64,000 bases of DNA from Gracilibacillus ureilyticus (GTDB taxonomy: Bacteria; Bacillota; Bacilli; Bacillales; Amphibacillaceae), in assembly GCF_900111195.1 (NCBI RefSeq), contig NZ_FOGL01000006.1:102510-166509 (forward strand), read 5' to 3'. This document shows, one piece after another, positions 8,605 to 17,713 of the stretch; position 1 is the stretch's first letter; every line of letters begins with the position of its first letter. A model generated the notes under the pieces. It was given only the letters and a program-made list of their open reading frames with translations, made no database searches and had not been told where the DNA came from. The position numbers were made by a program, and so were the translations under genes.

Positions 8605-10086
8605 TTATTTAGGGGTGATATCCCACCATTTGAATCCATCTCTTGCCAGAAGCTGGTCTGCTTCTTTAGGCCCGTTCGTACCTGACTCATAATTAGGGAA
8701 ATCAGCTTTTTTATTATCCCACGCGTTTGCAATAACATCGATAAACTTCCAGGAAAGCGCAACTTCATCCCAGTGTGTGAAGTTTGTAGAATCACCGCGC
8801 ATACAATCATGTAGCAAAATTTCATAAGCTTCCGGTGTGTTCATTTTGTCTCCAGAGTTATTGTCATAGCTGAGAGTGATAGGAGTAGACGCAGCACTGT
8901 AATCGCCTTTTTTCGCATTCACATGCAGCGTAATACCCTCATCAGGCTGGACATGAATCACTAACAGATTAGACTTTGTTTCATGTTCTTCCCCGTAGTA
9001 TAAATTCATCGGTAAGTCTTTAAATTCTACCACGATTTCTGTAGACTTTTTCTTCATACGTTTTCCGGTACGGATGTAGAATGGAACACCGGCCCAACGG
9101 AAATTATCAATAACTAATTTTGCTGCAACAAAAGTGTCCGTATTGGATTCCGGATCTACGCCATTACCTTCGCGATATGCTGGTAATTCTTCCCCATTAA
9201 CGATTCCACGATCATATTGTCCGCGAACAAAGTATTCATCTACATTGTCTTCGTTTAAGACACGCAATGCACGCAGTACTTTCACCTTTTCACTTCGAAT
9301 CTCTTCAGGTGTCAGTTTAATCGGAGGGTCCATGGCTATAAGTGCAAGCATTTGAAGCATATGATTTTGCATCATATCTTTTAAAGCTCCGGCACTGTCA
9401 TAATAACGGCCACGCTCTTCCACTCCTAAAACTTCACTTGATGTGATCTGAATATTTGATATATGCTGATTGTTCCATAATGGCTCAAACAATGCATTGG
9501 CAAAACGGATCACTTCGATATTCTGAACCATTTCTTTTCCTAAATAGTGGTCAATCCGGTAAATTTGATCCTCTGAAAATGCTTCACGAATCTGGTTATT
9601 TAACTTCTCTGCAGACTCATAGTCATGACCAAATGGTTTTTCAATTACTAATCGTGTCCAACCCTTAGTCGTAGTTAAACCTTCCGACTTAAGATTGGCT
9701 GCTAATGTTCCGAAGAAATTCGGAGCCATCGAGAAGTAGAATAAACGATTTCCATCTGTTTGATGCTTTTCATCTAATTCGGTAATTAAGTTCTCTAATT
9801 TTCCATAATGGTCTAAATCCTGTATATCAAATGGATTGTAATGAAAATGGCTTGCGAATTCATCTGGATCGATATTTGGATCATTTAATCCATTTATTGA
9901 TTTTTTAACATTGTTACGGAAATCTTCGTTAGTAAGCGGGCGTCTGGCTACACCAATTACCGCAAAATTTTCGGATAATTTTCCATTTCGATAAAGTCGA
10001 TAAATCGATGGATACAGTTTTCTGTTTGCAAGGTCACCAGTGGCACCAAAAATAACAATAACAGCTTTCGGGTTATTCGTTGTCAT
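8605..10086 (-). CDS. zwf: Glucose-6-phosphate 1-dehydrogenase
   Basis: This protein catalyses NADP+-dependent oxidation of glucose 6-phosphate, the entry step of the oxidative pentose phosphate pathway. The N-terminal Rossmann motif IFGATGDLANRKLYPS and the active-site signature RIDHYLGKE (about residue 175) are both present. Length is 493 aa from MTTNNPKAV, close to the usual 490. I prefer this ATG over in-frame ATGs up to 63 bases upstream because the upstream residues resemble no Zwf extension, although its GAAAGG site is rather far (about 14 bases). It pairs functionally with gnd at 6430-7851. Confidence 0.95.
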   Translation of the reverse strand: MTTNNPKAVIVIFGATGDLANRKLYPSIYRLYRNGKLSENFAVIGVARRPLTNEDFRNNVKKSINGLNDPNIDPDEFASHFHYNPFDIQDLDHYGKLENLITELDEKHQTDGNRLFYFSMAPNFFGTLAANLKSEGLTTTKGWTRLVIEKPFGHDYESAEKLNNQIREAFSEDQIYRIDHYLGKEMVQNIEVIRFANALFEPLWNNQHISNIQITSSEVLGVEERGRYYDSAGALKDMMQNHMLQMLALIAMDPPIKLTPEEIRSEKVKVLRALRVLNEDNVDEYFVRGQYDRGIVNGEELPAYREGNGVDPESNTDTFVAAKLVIDNFRWAGVPFYIRTGKRMKKKSTEIVVEFKDLPMNLYYGEEHETKSNLLVIHVQPDEGITLHVNAKKGDYSAASTPITLSYDNNSGDKMNTPEAYEILLHDCMRGDSTNFTHWDEVALSWKFIDVIANAWDNKKADFPNYESGTNGPKEADQLLARDGFKWWDITPK

Positions 10087-10323
10087 ATTAACTAAAACTA
10101 CCTTTCTACATTTGATTATTAATAAATGAATGCTATGCATATGTGTCACGATATGCTATATCATAAAAAATGTGGCATATATAAGATATGTTTTCTTTAA
10201 TAATTATACATGATAACATATAATAAGTCACAATGACGAAAATGTCATAAATATATACTATCATTTATTGAAAAAATGACAAATGAAATACATAGAATTT
10301 TCAAAAAATTTAGGAGGGAAATT

Positions 10324-11094
10324 GTGAAAGCATATCGTGGTTTCTTAATAGACTTAGATGGAACAGTATATAAAGGTACAGAAAAAATTGCGGAAGCAAT
10401 CGATTTTGTTAAAGAGCTGGAAAGAAGAGGGTTACCCTATTTATTTCTAACCAATAATTCGACAAAACATCCAAGTGATGTATCAGATAAGCTGGTCAGT
10501 ATGGGGGTACCGAGTACAGCCGAGCATGTTTTCACTACAAGTATGGCAACAGCAAATTATATTAAGGAACAACAAGCTGATGCAAAGGTTTATGCGATTG
10601 GTGAAGAAGGCTTGCATATGGCGATAGAGGAATGTGGACTCAAGGAAGTGGAAGAAGGTGCAGATGTAGTAGTAATGGGTCTGGATCGTGACATTAGCTA
10701 TGAAAAGTTAACGAAAGGTGCTTTAAATATTCGGGCAGGAGCGAGATTTATCGCAACAAACGGGGATGTAGCACTACCGACAGAAAGAGGTTTTTTACCA
10801 GGTGCCGGGTCACTTATATCTGTACTATCTGTCACAACAGGAGTTCAGCCGAAATTTATTGGTAAACCTGAGTCAATTATTGTGGAACAAGCACTGGAAG
10901 TGTTAGGTACTTCCAAAGAAGAAACATTAATGATCGGTGATAATTATGCAACAGACATTTTAGCAGGGATCAATGCAGGAATTGATTCACTTCTTGTTCA
11001 TACAGGGGTCACCACAAAGGCAGATCTTGACTTAATTGAAGTAAAGCCAACATTCACGATCAACAGCTTAGCTGAATGGACATTTGGTGAATAA
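10324..11094 (+). CDS. yutF: HAD-IIA family hydrolase, YutF-like
   Basis: This 256-residue phosphatase belongs to the NagD/AraL group of the HAD superfamily. Motif I is LIDLDGTVYKG (residues 8-18), motif II is LFLTNNSTKHP, and motif III/IV is FIGKPESIIVEQALE...MIGDNYATDI. It matches the B. subtilis YutF pattern and length. The start is a GTG at 10324 with an ideal AGGAGGG five bases upstream; the longer ATG-initiated frame has no ribosome binding site. Family members hydrolyse small sugar or nucleotide phosphates; the physiological substrate here is unknown. It is divergent from zwf. Confidence 0.88.
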   Translation: MKAYRGFLIDLDGTVYKGTEKIAEAIDFVKELERRGLPYLFLTNNSTKHPSDVSDKLVSMGVPSTAEHVFTTSMATANYIKEQQADAKVYAIGEEGLHMAIEECGLKEVEEGADVVVMGLDRDISYEKLTKGALNIRAGARFIATNGDVALPTERGFLPGAGSLISVLSVTTGVQPKFIGKPESIIVEQALEVLGTSKEETLMIGDNYATDILAGINAGIDSLLVHTGVTTKADLDLIEVKPTFTINSLAEWTFGE

Positions 11095-11100
11095 TATTAG

Positions 11101-11545
11101 AAAATGAGTCTGAGACAAAAGCATATTGGTTATAATAAAATCCGAACAATGACGTGAATTCTGTATATAGAATTCATTGCTCAGAAATCTATCTTTCAAT
11201 TTTACTGCACATTATAGGGATACTGTGCAGTAAAGGTGTATTTATGCTGAGTGCCATACTTACGCTACAGCCGGCCACTTCGCTTTCACCCAAGGGCACA
11301 AGTGCGTATGAAGAATTAATTTATCTTCTTTTACTTAAAAAAATTAAAAATTCTTCCCTTTCTTACAACCATTGGAGAGTATTATTCCAGCGTAGGCCGA
11401 TTGCGGAGAGTCCTATGGGAACAGGACGAGCTGAAGATCCACTTGGTGAAGCGGGTTTCTTCAACAAGTTAGCTGAAGCCGTCCCCATGGAAAGCGAAGC
11501 AATCGGACGGAGTGGCAGCATTGCACACTAAATAATTCAAGTATT
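11101..11545. repeat. Composite block of Bacillaceae-type intergenic repeats
   Basis: The 525-bp gene-free gap after yutF holds three structured parts. First, 11201-11211 (TTTACTGCACA) and 11224-11234 form a perfect 11-bp hairpin, and just before it lies GAATTC-8 nt-GAATTC. Second, 11397-11506 is a long imperfect inverted repeat with CCGATTGC at one end and GCAATCGG at the other, enclosing GGGAACAGGACGAGCTGAAG. That core closely resembles a high-copy intergenic repeat I remember from many Bacillaceae genomes. Third, ACTAAATA/TATTTAGT makes a small hairpin near 11528-11550. A 125-codon frame across the block (11154-11531) has no ribosome binding site and is not called as a gene. Confidence 0.6.
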
Positions 11546-11619
11546 TAGTATGATTGCATATAATCCATATAATGCGCATTAATTTTTTTCTAACATTAGT
11601 GTTTTGTGCGGAACGATCG

Positions 11620-12504
11620 TTATGTCCCACCGTTTTTCGTACGGTTGGTAACAATAACACCGGCTATTACACATATTACTCCTGCAATTTGTACAAAGGT
11701 GACCATTTCACCCAGAAAAATAACTGCCCCTATCATTGTAAATACAGGCACTAAATTTAAGAATATCGATGCCCGACTTGGGCCAATTTCCTGCACACCT
11801 TTATTATAGGCAATTAGGGCAATTAATGATGGGAAAATTCCAAGATAAAATAATCCGCCAATGATGGCACCTGACCACTCGATTTGTTTTATTCCTTCAA
11901 TTTCAATAAGCATAAGCGGAAGGAATACGATAAGCGCAACAACAGACATAACGAGTAATACACCATATGTAGGAAATTTCCACACATGTTTTTGGATCAA
12001 AATAGAATAAACTGCCCATGTTACCATTGCAAGCAGCATAATTAAATCTCCGCTATTAAATTGCAATCCCATAATTACTTCCCATGAACCTTTTGTTATT
12101 ACAAAGAATACTCCGAACAGTGAGATAAAAACTCCCAATATCTGTTTACGGTTGAATTTCTCCCCAAATAACAGAAGAGCCAGTAATAACGTAAAGATCG
12201 GTGTGGATGCTTCTACAATCCCTGCGTTAATTGATGTAGTATAATTTAAAGCTAAATAAACAAAAATATTGAAAAATACAAGGCCTGTCACCGAAAGTGA
12301 TAGTATGGCTTTCCACTCTTTTTTCCATAGTGTTTTATTGTTTCTCCACTCCTTGTATCCAAGTGGCAAAATCACAATAGCTGCAATAAAATAGCGGAAA
12401 AATGAGAGTGTTACAGGTGGAATTTCGGCAGTTACAGGTTTACCAACAATTAAATTTCCTGCATAAAAAACAGCAGTCAGAATTAAAAGAAAGTATGCTT
12501 TCAT
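11620..12504 (-). CDS. DMT family transporter (EamA domain)
   Basis: This 294-residue protein has ten predicted hydrophobic segments arranged as two EamA repeats (about residues 3-135 and 145-285), typical of drug/metabolite exporters of the RhaT/YdcZ-like DMT superfamily. The start MKAYFLLIL is preceded by GGGGGTGAG; an ATG eight codons upstream lacks a site. It is monocistronic and ends beside the repeat block. The substrate (amino acid, metabolite or drug) cannot be inferred. Confidence 0.85.
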   Translation of the reverse strand: MKAYFLLILTAVFYAGNLIVGKPVTAEIPPVTLSFFRYFIAAIVILPLGYKEWRNNKTLWKKEWKAILSLSVTGLVFFNIFVYLALNYTTSINAGIVEASTPIFTLLLALLLFGEKFNRKQILGVFISLFGVFFVITKGSWEVIMGLQFNSGDLIMLLAMVTWAVYSILIQKHVWKFPTYGVLLVMSVVALIVFLPLMLIEIEGIKQIEWSGAIIGGLFYLGIFPSLIALIAYNKGVQEIGPSRASIFLNLVPVFTMIGAVIFLGEMVTFVQIAGVICVIAGVIVTNRTKNGGT

Positions 12505-12661
12505 GATCTCACCCCCTAAGTTATGCATATTAACACGAATCGTTTGAATAGGGAAGAAGTCTGATTAATTAATACAGAAGAAATGATAATAAGCATGTTT
12601 TTTATAGAAGGAAATTGTATATTAGTTATTGTTAATAAATACCTTTTGGGAGATGATGATA

Positions 12662-13024
12662 ATGAGTGAGCAGGTGCTTGAGAAATTTGTTGAGAGAATT
12701 GACGCAGTTTTCCTTCCGGTAAAAAATCTGGAGGAGTCACTATCTTGGTATCAGGAAATATTCGGATTCGGTTTACGTTGGAAAAATGAGAGAATGTGCG
12801 GTCTTGCTATCGCACCAAACTGCGGATTCCACCTTGTACAGATCTCTGATTTCCAGCCGATTGATAAATACACACCTTTTAATTACGTTGTAAAAGATGT
12901 GGAAGAAGTAAGAAACAGACTGATAGAGAAAAAGGTGACAGTTTCAGAATTGCGACCTGGGGAGCCTAAACGATTTGATTTGACGGACATTAACGGAAAT
13001 ATGATAAGTGTGATTCAACTGTAA
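12662..13024 (+). CDS. VOC family (glyoxalase/bleomycin-resistance fold) protein
   Basis: This 120-residue single-domain protein has the betaalphabetabetabeta pattern of the vicinal oxygen chelate fold: AVFLPVKNLEESLSWYQEIFGFGLRWKNERMCGLAI at the start and RFDLTDINGNMISVIQL at the end. The final NGN-x-I motif with preceding D is typical. GGGAG nine bases upstream selects the fourth in-frame ATG. The family includes glyoxalases, dioxygenases and binding proteins; no specific role can be assigned. Confidence 0.8.
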   Translation: MSEQVLEKFVERIDAVFLPVKNLEESLSWYQEIFGFGLRWKNERMCGLAIAPNCGFHLVQISDFQPIDKYTPFNYVVKDVEEVRNRLIEKKVTVSELRPGEPKRFDLTDINGNMISVIQL

Positions 13025-13046
13025 CTTTATAGATTTGGAGTTGAAG

Positions 13047-13081
13047 ATCGAGCATCAATAAATTTGCCTTTGATGCTCGAT
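13047..13081. terminator. Bidirectional terminator
   Basis: ATCGAGCATCAA (13047-13058) and its perfect complement (13070-13081) form a 12-bp stem between the VOC gene (+) and the ABC permease gene (-), which converge here. The T tracts are moderate. Confidence 0.7.
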
Positions 13082-13086
13082 TATTA

Positions 13087-14124
13087 TTATTTAGACCGGA
13101 TTTCCTGACGCATAAAGATTGTATAAGATACAGCGAAACAAATCAATGTCGCAGCAATTAACCCTGTCAGCTGTGGCCAAATGAGTAATAAACTTTGACT
13201 TAGCGGAAGTGGACCGGCAATAGCCCCGGTTGATTGTTCCACTGTATATGGTCCTAATGTCCTTACAGAAGGGGACAATAAAGTTGTTGTTGATTCAGTG
13301 TACAAATAGTTTGGAGATAACCGCATTAAATTCAGTACAAATTCCTGTTTGTTTAAAGCCTCTTCGGTGCTTGAAATATTTTCAGGATTTAAGATGGTTT
13401 GTGATAATACCTTCACAATCATATTATAAAACATTGTAAAGAACAGCCAAATCGCAATAGAAGCAAGGGCTGAAGTAGCGGCCTGTTTGAAACGGACAGA
13501 GAACAAAATGCCTAAATTGAGCCAGAAGGCAGTATAAGCAATACACAGTACTAGGAAACATGACATTCGGAAGAACTCTTCCAGTGTTGGAGGTATACCC
13601 AGTATCAGGGTACCTAGAGCCATTACTAATAAACCGAGTGCAACAAATAATAGACTATTTAAAATTAAAGCAGCTGTGAATTTGGCATTCAATACATAGT
13701 CTCTTGGAATTGGCTGTGCCATTAACCTGCTTAGAGTCCCTTTATTCCGTTCAGTATTGATTGCATCAAATCCTAATGCAATTCCAAGTAATGGACCTAA
13801 AAAAGTGACAAATGAAATAAAGGAAGGTAAGGTGCCATCAGAAATAGTAAATAATTTAAGAAATAAGAAAGAACTCCGGGCAATATTTTTCGCCTCCTCA
13901 TCGACATTAAGGGCATCCTGTATCGTAGTGATAGCAGTGTACAATGAGCCTGCGCATGTCAGAACTATTAACAAAAGTAAGATGATAATCCGCCAGCTTG
14001 TAAGATAGTCAGTGAATTCTTTTCTGACAATAGCTTTAAAGGCAGGAATGTAGTCTCTGTTGTTATTTTCGGAAGAATAAATCCATTTAGAGAAAATCCC
14101 TTTAAGACTTTGTATTCTTTGCAC
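13087..14124 (-). CDS. ABC transporter permease (ABC-2 type)
   Basis: This roughly 345-residue membrane protein has six hydrophobic segments and a cytoplasmic N-terminus (IPAFKAIVRKEFTDYLTSWRIIILLLLIV), a large extracytoplasmic loop after TM1, and the ERNKGTLSRLMAQPIPRDYVLNAK segment characteristic of ABC-2/NosY-like permeases. I choose the GTG at 14124 because AAGGGG lies nine bases upstream; an ATG at 14163 would overlap the ATPase gene by 62 bases. It is the last gene of the NEW3-ATPase-permease operon. The substrate is unknown. Confidence 0.82.
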   Translation of the reverse strand: MQRIQSLKGIFSKWIYSSENNNRDYIPAFKAIVRKEFTDYLTSWRIIILLLLIVLTCAGSLYTAITTIQDALNVDEEAKNIARSSFLFLKLFTISDGTLPSFISFVTFLGPLLGIALGFDAINTERNKGTLSRLMAQPIPRDYVLNAKFTAALILNSLLFVALGLLVMALGTLILGIPPTLEEFFRMSCFLVLCIAYTAFWLNLGILFSVRFKQAATSALASIAIWLFFTMFYNMIVKVLSQTILNPENISSTEEALNKQEFVLNLMRLSPNYLYTESTTTLLSPSVRTLGPYTVEQSTGAIAGPLPLSQSLLLIWPQLTGLIAATLICFAVSYTIFMRQEIRSK

Positions 14125-15067
14125 TATGATCAGCCCCTTCAAAATACCGGTGATAAATTTCATCTAACCCATAGTTTCTTTGCTGAATGTATTGTAAACC
14201 GGTATTTGTCTGAATAATTATGTTAGCAATATCTGTTGTTATGTTACTTTCTCCGTATACTGCCATTTCTTTATCACTAATTTGAGCTACTCTGTTAACG
14301 CCTTTAACCTCATTTAATTGTTTGATTAATTGCTGGTCTATATGGTCTACTCTTACATCGATAACAAATAGATCTTCAAAATACAGTTTTTCTGCTAATT
14401 CTTCCAAATTTCCTTCTGCTAATAATTTCCCTTGCACAAAGATCCCTACACGATCACAGATTTGCTGAACTTGATGCAAATGATGGGAAGAGAGCAATAC
14501 AGTGATTCCTTCCACCTGATTAAGGTGTCTGATTAATTGTAATAATTCTCTGACTCCCTCCGGGTCAATCCCTAATGTAGGTTCATCTAAAATAATCAAT
14601 TCAGGTTTTTTCATTAAAACATCAGCAAGACCTAATCGTTGTCGCATTCCTCGGGAGTATTTTCCAGATTTCTTGTGAGCTGCATCCAACAATCCAACTC
14701 TTTTTAGTAATTGAAGTGCTCTCTCTTCAGCGGTTTTTCTATCTATCCCATTAAGTCTGGCGGTGTAAATTAAGTTCTCAAATCCGGTCATATCATCATA
14801 GAATCCCAGATCGTCAGGAAGATAACCCACTCGCTGTTTTACAGCTAATGGTTCGGAAGTGGAGTTCAATCCGCAAACTTTAACAGATCCAGCAGAAGGT
14901 TCACTTAATCCAAGCATCATAAGAATCGTTGTTGATTTACCGGCACCATTTGGTCCAAGCAAACCAAATATTTCTCCTTTATTAATCGTTAAGGAGAGGT
15001 GATCGACTGCATATTGATCATCATATTTTTTGGTTAATTGGTCTAATTCGATGATCGGTGCTGTCAT
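14102..15067 (-). CDS. ABC transporter ATP-binding protein
   Basis: This 321-residue ATPase has Walker A GPNGAGKST (about residues 39-47), the signature SRGMRQRLGLADVL (the C-loop reads YSRGMRQR rather than LSGGQ, common in ABC-2 exporters), Walker B LIILDEPTLGIDPEG and the H-loop LSSHHLHQ. A C-terminal domain of about 90 residues follows. It begins 2 bases after the NEW3 gene and overlaps the permease start, so the three genes are one operon. Confidence 0.9.
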   Translation of the reverse strand: MTAPIIELDQLTKKYDDQYAVDHLSLTINKGEIFGLLGPNGAGKSTTILMMLGLSEPSAGSVKVCGLNSTSEPLAVKQRVGYLPDDLGFYDDMTGFENLIYTARLNGIDRKTAEERALQLLKRVGLLDAAHKKSGKYSRGMRQRLGLADVLMKKPELIILDEPTLGIDPEGVRELLQLIRHLNQVEGITVLLSSHHLHQVQQICDRVGIFVQGKLLAEGNLEELAEKLYFEDLFVIDVRVDHIDQQLIKQLNEVKGVNRVAQISDKEMAVYGESNITTDIANIIIQTNTGLQYIQQRNYGLDEIYHRYFEGADHSAKNTKS

Positions 15068-15069
15068 AG

Positions 15070-16230
15070 TTATCTCCTCCCATATTTTCTGAAAATAAAG
15101 TATAAGCCGGCAATTACTGTTAAAATAATCAGAATGCTAACAATTCCCCAAAGAGTGGATGTCTTAACAGAGAGACGGAAGTCAGCTTCCGAACTGGTTT
15201 CCCCGCTGTCTGCTGTAAATGTTGTTACATAATCTCCCGCTATTGCATCATCTGGTGCGGTTAAAGTTGCTTTAATTGTTTTAGATTTTCCTGCCTCCAA
15301 TACAGCGATAGAACTTTCATCAAACTCTGACTCCCAATTAGGCGGTGTACTTGCACTAATCGATATATCATTTAATGTTGTGGTCCCCGTGTTCTCAACA
15401 ACTAAATCAATGGTTCGTGATCTGCCTGCAGTAATATCTGTGCTTAGGTTCCCGTTAGGAGTACTAATACTTAAACTGTAGGAACCTGTTATTACCGCCT
15501 CTAATGTAGTTTCAGCAGATGTTGTACTGGTTGCAGCTTTAATAGGGATCTGATAAGTATCTGCCTGAATATTTGTTGGCGGGGTAACGTCAACCGTAAT
15601 ATCCTTTGATCCGTTAGGTTCTAATGTTACGGAGGTCACATTGTTACCGTCTGCTTTAAACTGCACCCCCCAGCCATCCTGTATTGCAGCACTTAAACCA
15701 TATGTTTGCTGTTCTGCTGTCCGGTTTTTCAAAGTAGCTGTATAAGTAAATGTCGCATCAGCATGTCCTTCCATATTCGGTTGTTCTGATGATAACTCTG
15801 TTTCAAAAGTTCCCTGTTCTGTTACTGTTGTTTTAAATGGTAGTTCTGCATATTGGTCACCATTACCATTTGCGACAAGACGGAAATTATAGTCAGCTTT
15901 TTCAATTTCTAAAGGGACTGTTACCTCGAACTGGACATTTTCTTCGGAGTTCTCTCGTATAGATAGTTGACTTATATCTTTTCCCCCTGCAGTTATTGAA
16001 TATTTCCAGTTTTCTGGTAATCCTTCTACATCAAAGCTGACATTGGCAATAGAAGAATTACTGTTAATTACCGTGACACTATAGGTCAATGTTTCTCCAG
16101 GTGTTACGGATAATCCGCTATAAGGTGTAAAGAGTGTAAGTCCACCGGCTGCTTTTAGACCTATCCCTGAGAAAAATAATGAAAGTACAATAAATGTTGA
16201 AGTGAAAACTGTAATGAATAATCTCTTCAT
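15070..16230 (-). CDS. NEW3-domain cell-surface protein with C-terminal membrane anchor
   Basis: This 386-residue exported protein starts with a signal peptide (MKRLFITVFTSTFIVLSLFFSGIG), continues with three Ig-like beta modules of the alpha-galactosidase NEW3 type (repeated PENWKYSI, PPTNIQADTYQIPIKA and PPNWESEFDESSIAVLEAGKSKTI), and ends in a transmembrane helix plus KYGRR. COG1470-like proteins of this kind sit beside ABC-2 exporters. The ATG is preceded by GGGGGAGG; a TTG one codon earlier is also in frame. It heads the operon with the ATPase and permease and is divergent from the sigma factor. A role as the surface component of the exporter or an envelope stress sensor is inference. 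Confidence 0.82.
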   Translation of the reverse strand: MKRLFITVFTSTFIVLSLFFSGIGLKAAGGLTLFTPYSGLSVTPGETLTYSVTVINSNSSIANVSFDVEGLPENWKYSITAGGKDISQLSIRENSEENVQFEVTVPLEIEKADYNFRLVANGNGDQYAELPFKTTVTEQGTFETELSSEQPNMEGHADATFTYTATLKNRTAEQQTYGLSAAIQDGWGVQFKADGNNVTSVTLEPNGSKDITVDVTPPTNIQADTYQIPIKAATSTTSAETTLEAVITGSYSLSISTPNGNLSTDITAGRSRTIDLVVENTGTTTLNDISISASTPPNWESEFDESSIAVLEAGKSKTIKATLTAPDDAIAGDYVTTFTADSGETSSEADFRLSVKTSTLWGIVSILIILTVIAGLYFIFRKYGRR

Positions 16231-16295
16231 CAAAAATCCTCCCCCAATATATTTATCATTAAGTAATACGGAAGAATTTTGATTTTGGATTTGTC

Positions 16296-16317
16296 TTTTA
16301 CAAAAAAATTTGTAAAA
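16296..16317. promoter_or_regulatory. 22-bp palindromic operator candidate in the sigma/ABC divergent region
   Basis: TTTTACAAA (16296-16304) and TTTGTAAAA (16309-16317) form perfect 9-bp arms around four A residues. The palindrome abuts a TATAAT at 16318-16323 that would serve the sigma factor gene, so a dimeric repressor bound here would block that promoter. No regulator of obvious fit is encoded next to it. Confidence 0.5.
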
Positions 16318-16362
16318 TATAATTTAAGAGACGCTCTTATCCATAAAAGAAGAAAGAGGGCG

Positions 16363-16929
16363 ATGATTTTGGATGATCATTTGTTAATTAAGCAGATGGC
16401 TGAAAATCAGAAGAATGCTTTTGATCTTTTTTATGAGAAATATCACCGGTATATTTTCCAGATTGCCTATAATATTATAAAAAACCGCTTAGAGGCAGAA
16501 GATATTTGCCATGATGTACTAATTGAAATCTACCAAAAAGCAAATCAATACAGCACAGACAGAGGTAGTGTTAAAGCATGGATTGCAATCAGAACAAGGT
16601 CAAGGGCATTAGATCGGCTGAGAAAAAAGACCGAACTTTTGGCGAATAAGATGGAAGATATATTAACAAAGGTAAGCCCTGCTGCAGATCAGTATGTTAT
16701 AGAAAATATGGAAAAGGAAGTGTTGCAGAGAGCATTAAACCGTTTACCACTTGAACAACGACAGGCGATTTACTATATGTATTTTGATCAGTTTACACAA
16801 AAAGAGATCGCGCTGGAACTGGGCCGTCCTCTTGGATCAGTTAAATCATCTGTGAGGTATGGACTTCAAAACCTTCGCAAACAGAAATCATTGCTAAGAT
16901 GGATCAGCTCAAGTGGAGGTGACAAGTGA
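16363..16929 (+). CDS. ECF-type RNA polymerase sigma factor
   Basis: This protein of about 188 residues has the two-domain layout of ECF sigma factors: region 2 (AFDLFYEKYHRYIFQIAYNII...EDICHDVLIEIYQKA...KAWIAIRTRSRALDRLR, about residues 17-90) and region 4 (RLPLEQRQAIYYMYFDQFTQKEIALELGRPLGSVKSSVRYGLQNLRK, about 125-175). GAGGG lies two bases before this ATG and eight before a TTG at 16369, so the true start may be the TTG. It is followed after one base by the anti-sigma gene and is divergent from the NEW3/ABC operon, a plausible but unproven target. Confidence 0.9.
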   Translation: MILDDHLLIKQMAENQKNAFDLFYEKYHRYIFQIAYNIIKNRLEAEDICHDVLIEIYQKANQYSTDRGSVKAWIAIRTRSRALDRLRKKTELLANKMEDILTKVSPAADQYVIENMEKEVLQRALNRLPLEQRQAIYYMYFDQFTQKEIALELGRPLGSVKSSVRYGLQNLRKQKSLLRWISSSGGDK

Positions 16930-16930
16930 G

Positions 16931-17638
16931 ATGAATAAGAAACATGTCAGAGAAGAGGAAATAATCGACTTTCTTAATGGAGATACAGAGGAATCAGAGA
17001 ATTTTAAAATAGAAGAACATATATCAGAATGTGAGCAGTGTAAACAGTTATACTTATTTTGGCAGGAGGCATTGCCAACTGGTAATGAAACGATTCCATC
17101 ACCATTTCTGAAGATAAGAGTTGATAAACGACTAAAAAGAGGATGGCTTCAAAAACGGCAAATTCAAAAACCATTTGCTGTTGCCGCAGGTATGATGATA
17201 ATTATGATAGTATGCCTGTCACTGCCTGATTTATTAAGACAATCAGTAACAACAGAACCAAAGTATGAAATATTCCAAAATAGTGAAATTAAGGATCAGG
17301 AGATCTTTGTGAGTAATCCGCAAGTGGAAAAACAGGAAATTGTGCCGATTGCAAATAATGAGGTCAATGGAGAAGTGTGGGTTAACAATGAAACCTCGGA
17401 GATATTATTGGAATTATACGGATTATCAGGTTTGGATCAAAACGATCATCAACTATGGATAGTAGATCATCAAAACCGGGCAAAAGGTGAAATTTTAATG
17501 GTGGAAAACGGAACGACAAGAGTTTTGTACAGGCTGGATGATTTATCTCATTATAAATTTCTGAAAGGAAGCCTTGAACCATTAGGGGGGAGTCATCAAC
17601 CGACAGGTCCTGAAACCTTTTTTGTTACCTTTGAATAA
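16931..17638 (+). CDS. Anti-sigma factor, RskA-like
   Basis: This 235-residue membrane protein has an N-terminal zinc-binding anti-sigma fold with HISECEQC (about residues 29-36, the HxxxCxxC motif), one transmembrane segment (AVAAGMMIIMIVCLSLP, about 79-95) and an extracytoplasmic C-terminal RskA-type domain (GEVWVNNETSEILLELYGL...LEPLGGSHQPTGPETFFVTFE). GGAGGTG nine bases upstream fixes the start one base after the sigma stop codon. It should hold the cognate sigma factor inactive until an envelope signal triggers release. Confidence 0.88.
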   Translation: MNKKHVREEEIIDFLNGDTEESENFKIEEHISECEQCKQLYLFWQEALPTGNETIPSPFLKIRVDKRLKRGWLQKRQIQKPFAVAAGMMIIMIVCLSLPDLLRQSVTTEPKYEIFQNSEIKDQEIFVSNPQVEKQEIVPIANNEVNGEVWVNNETSEILLELYGLSGLDQNDHQLWIVDHQNRAKGEILMVENGTTRVLYRLDDLSHYKFLKGSLEPLGGSHQPTGPETFFVTFE

Positions 17639-17663
17639 TGGAAGGAAAGATCAGTTAAATAAA

Positions 17664-17699
17664 GCAGCAAAAATCGAGCAGACTGCCCGGTTTTTGCTG
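17664..17699. terminator. Hairpin between the anti-sigma gene and mreBH
   Basis: CAGCAAAAA (17664-17672) and TTTTTGCTG (17691-17699) pair perfectly around an 18-nt interior that is only partly paired. It lies between converging genes and could terminate on either strand. Confidence 0.55.
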
Positions 17700-17713
17700 A
17701 GGTTTCATAAAAG

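Noticed and set aside
8553-8825. 90-codon minus frame within the zwf 3' region
   Set aside because: It is a shadow of zwf in another frame without its own ribosome site or recognisable sequence.
11154-11531. 125-codon open frame downstream of yutF
   Set aside because: It crosses several hairpins and a Bacillaceae-type repeat core, has no ribosome binding site, and its translation has no recognisable domain; the frame is a by-product of the repeat.
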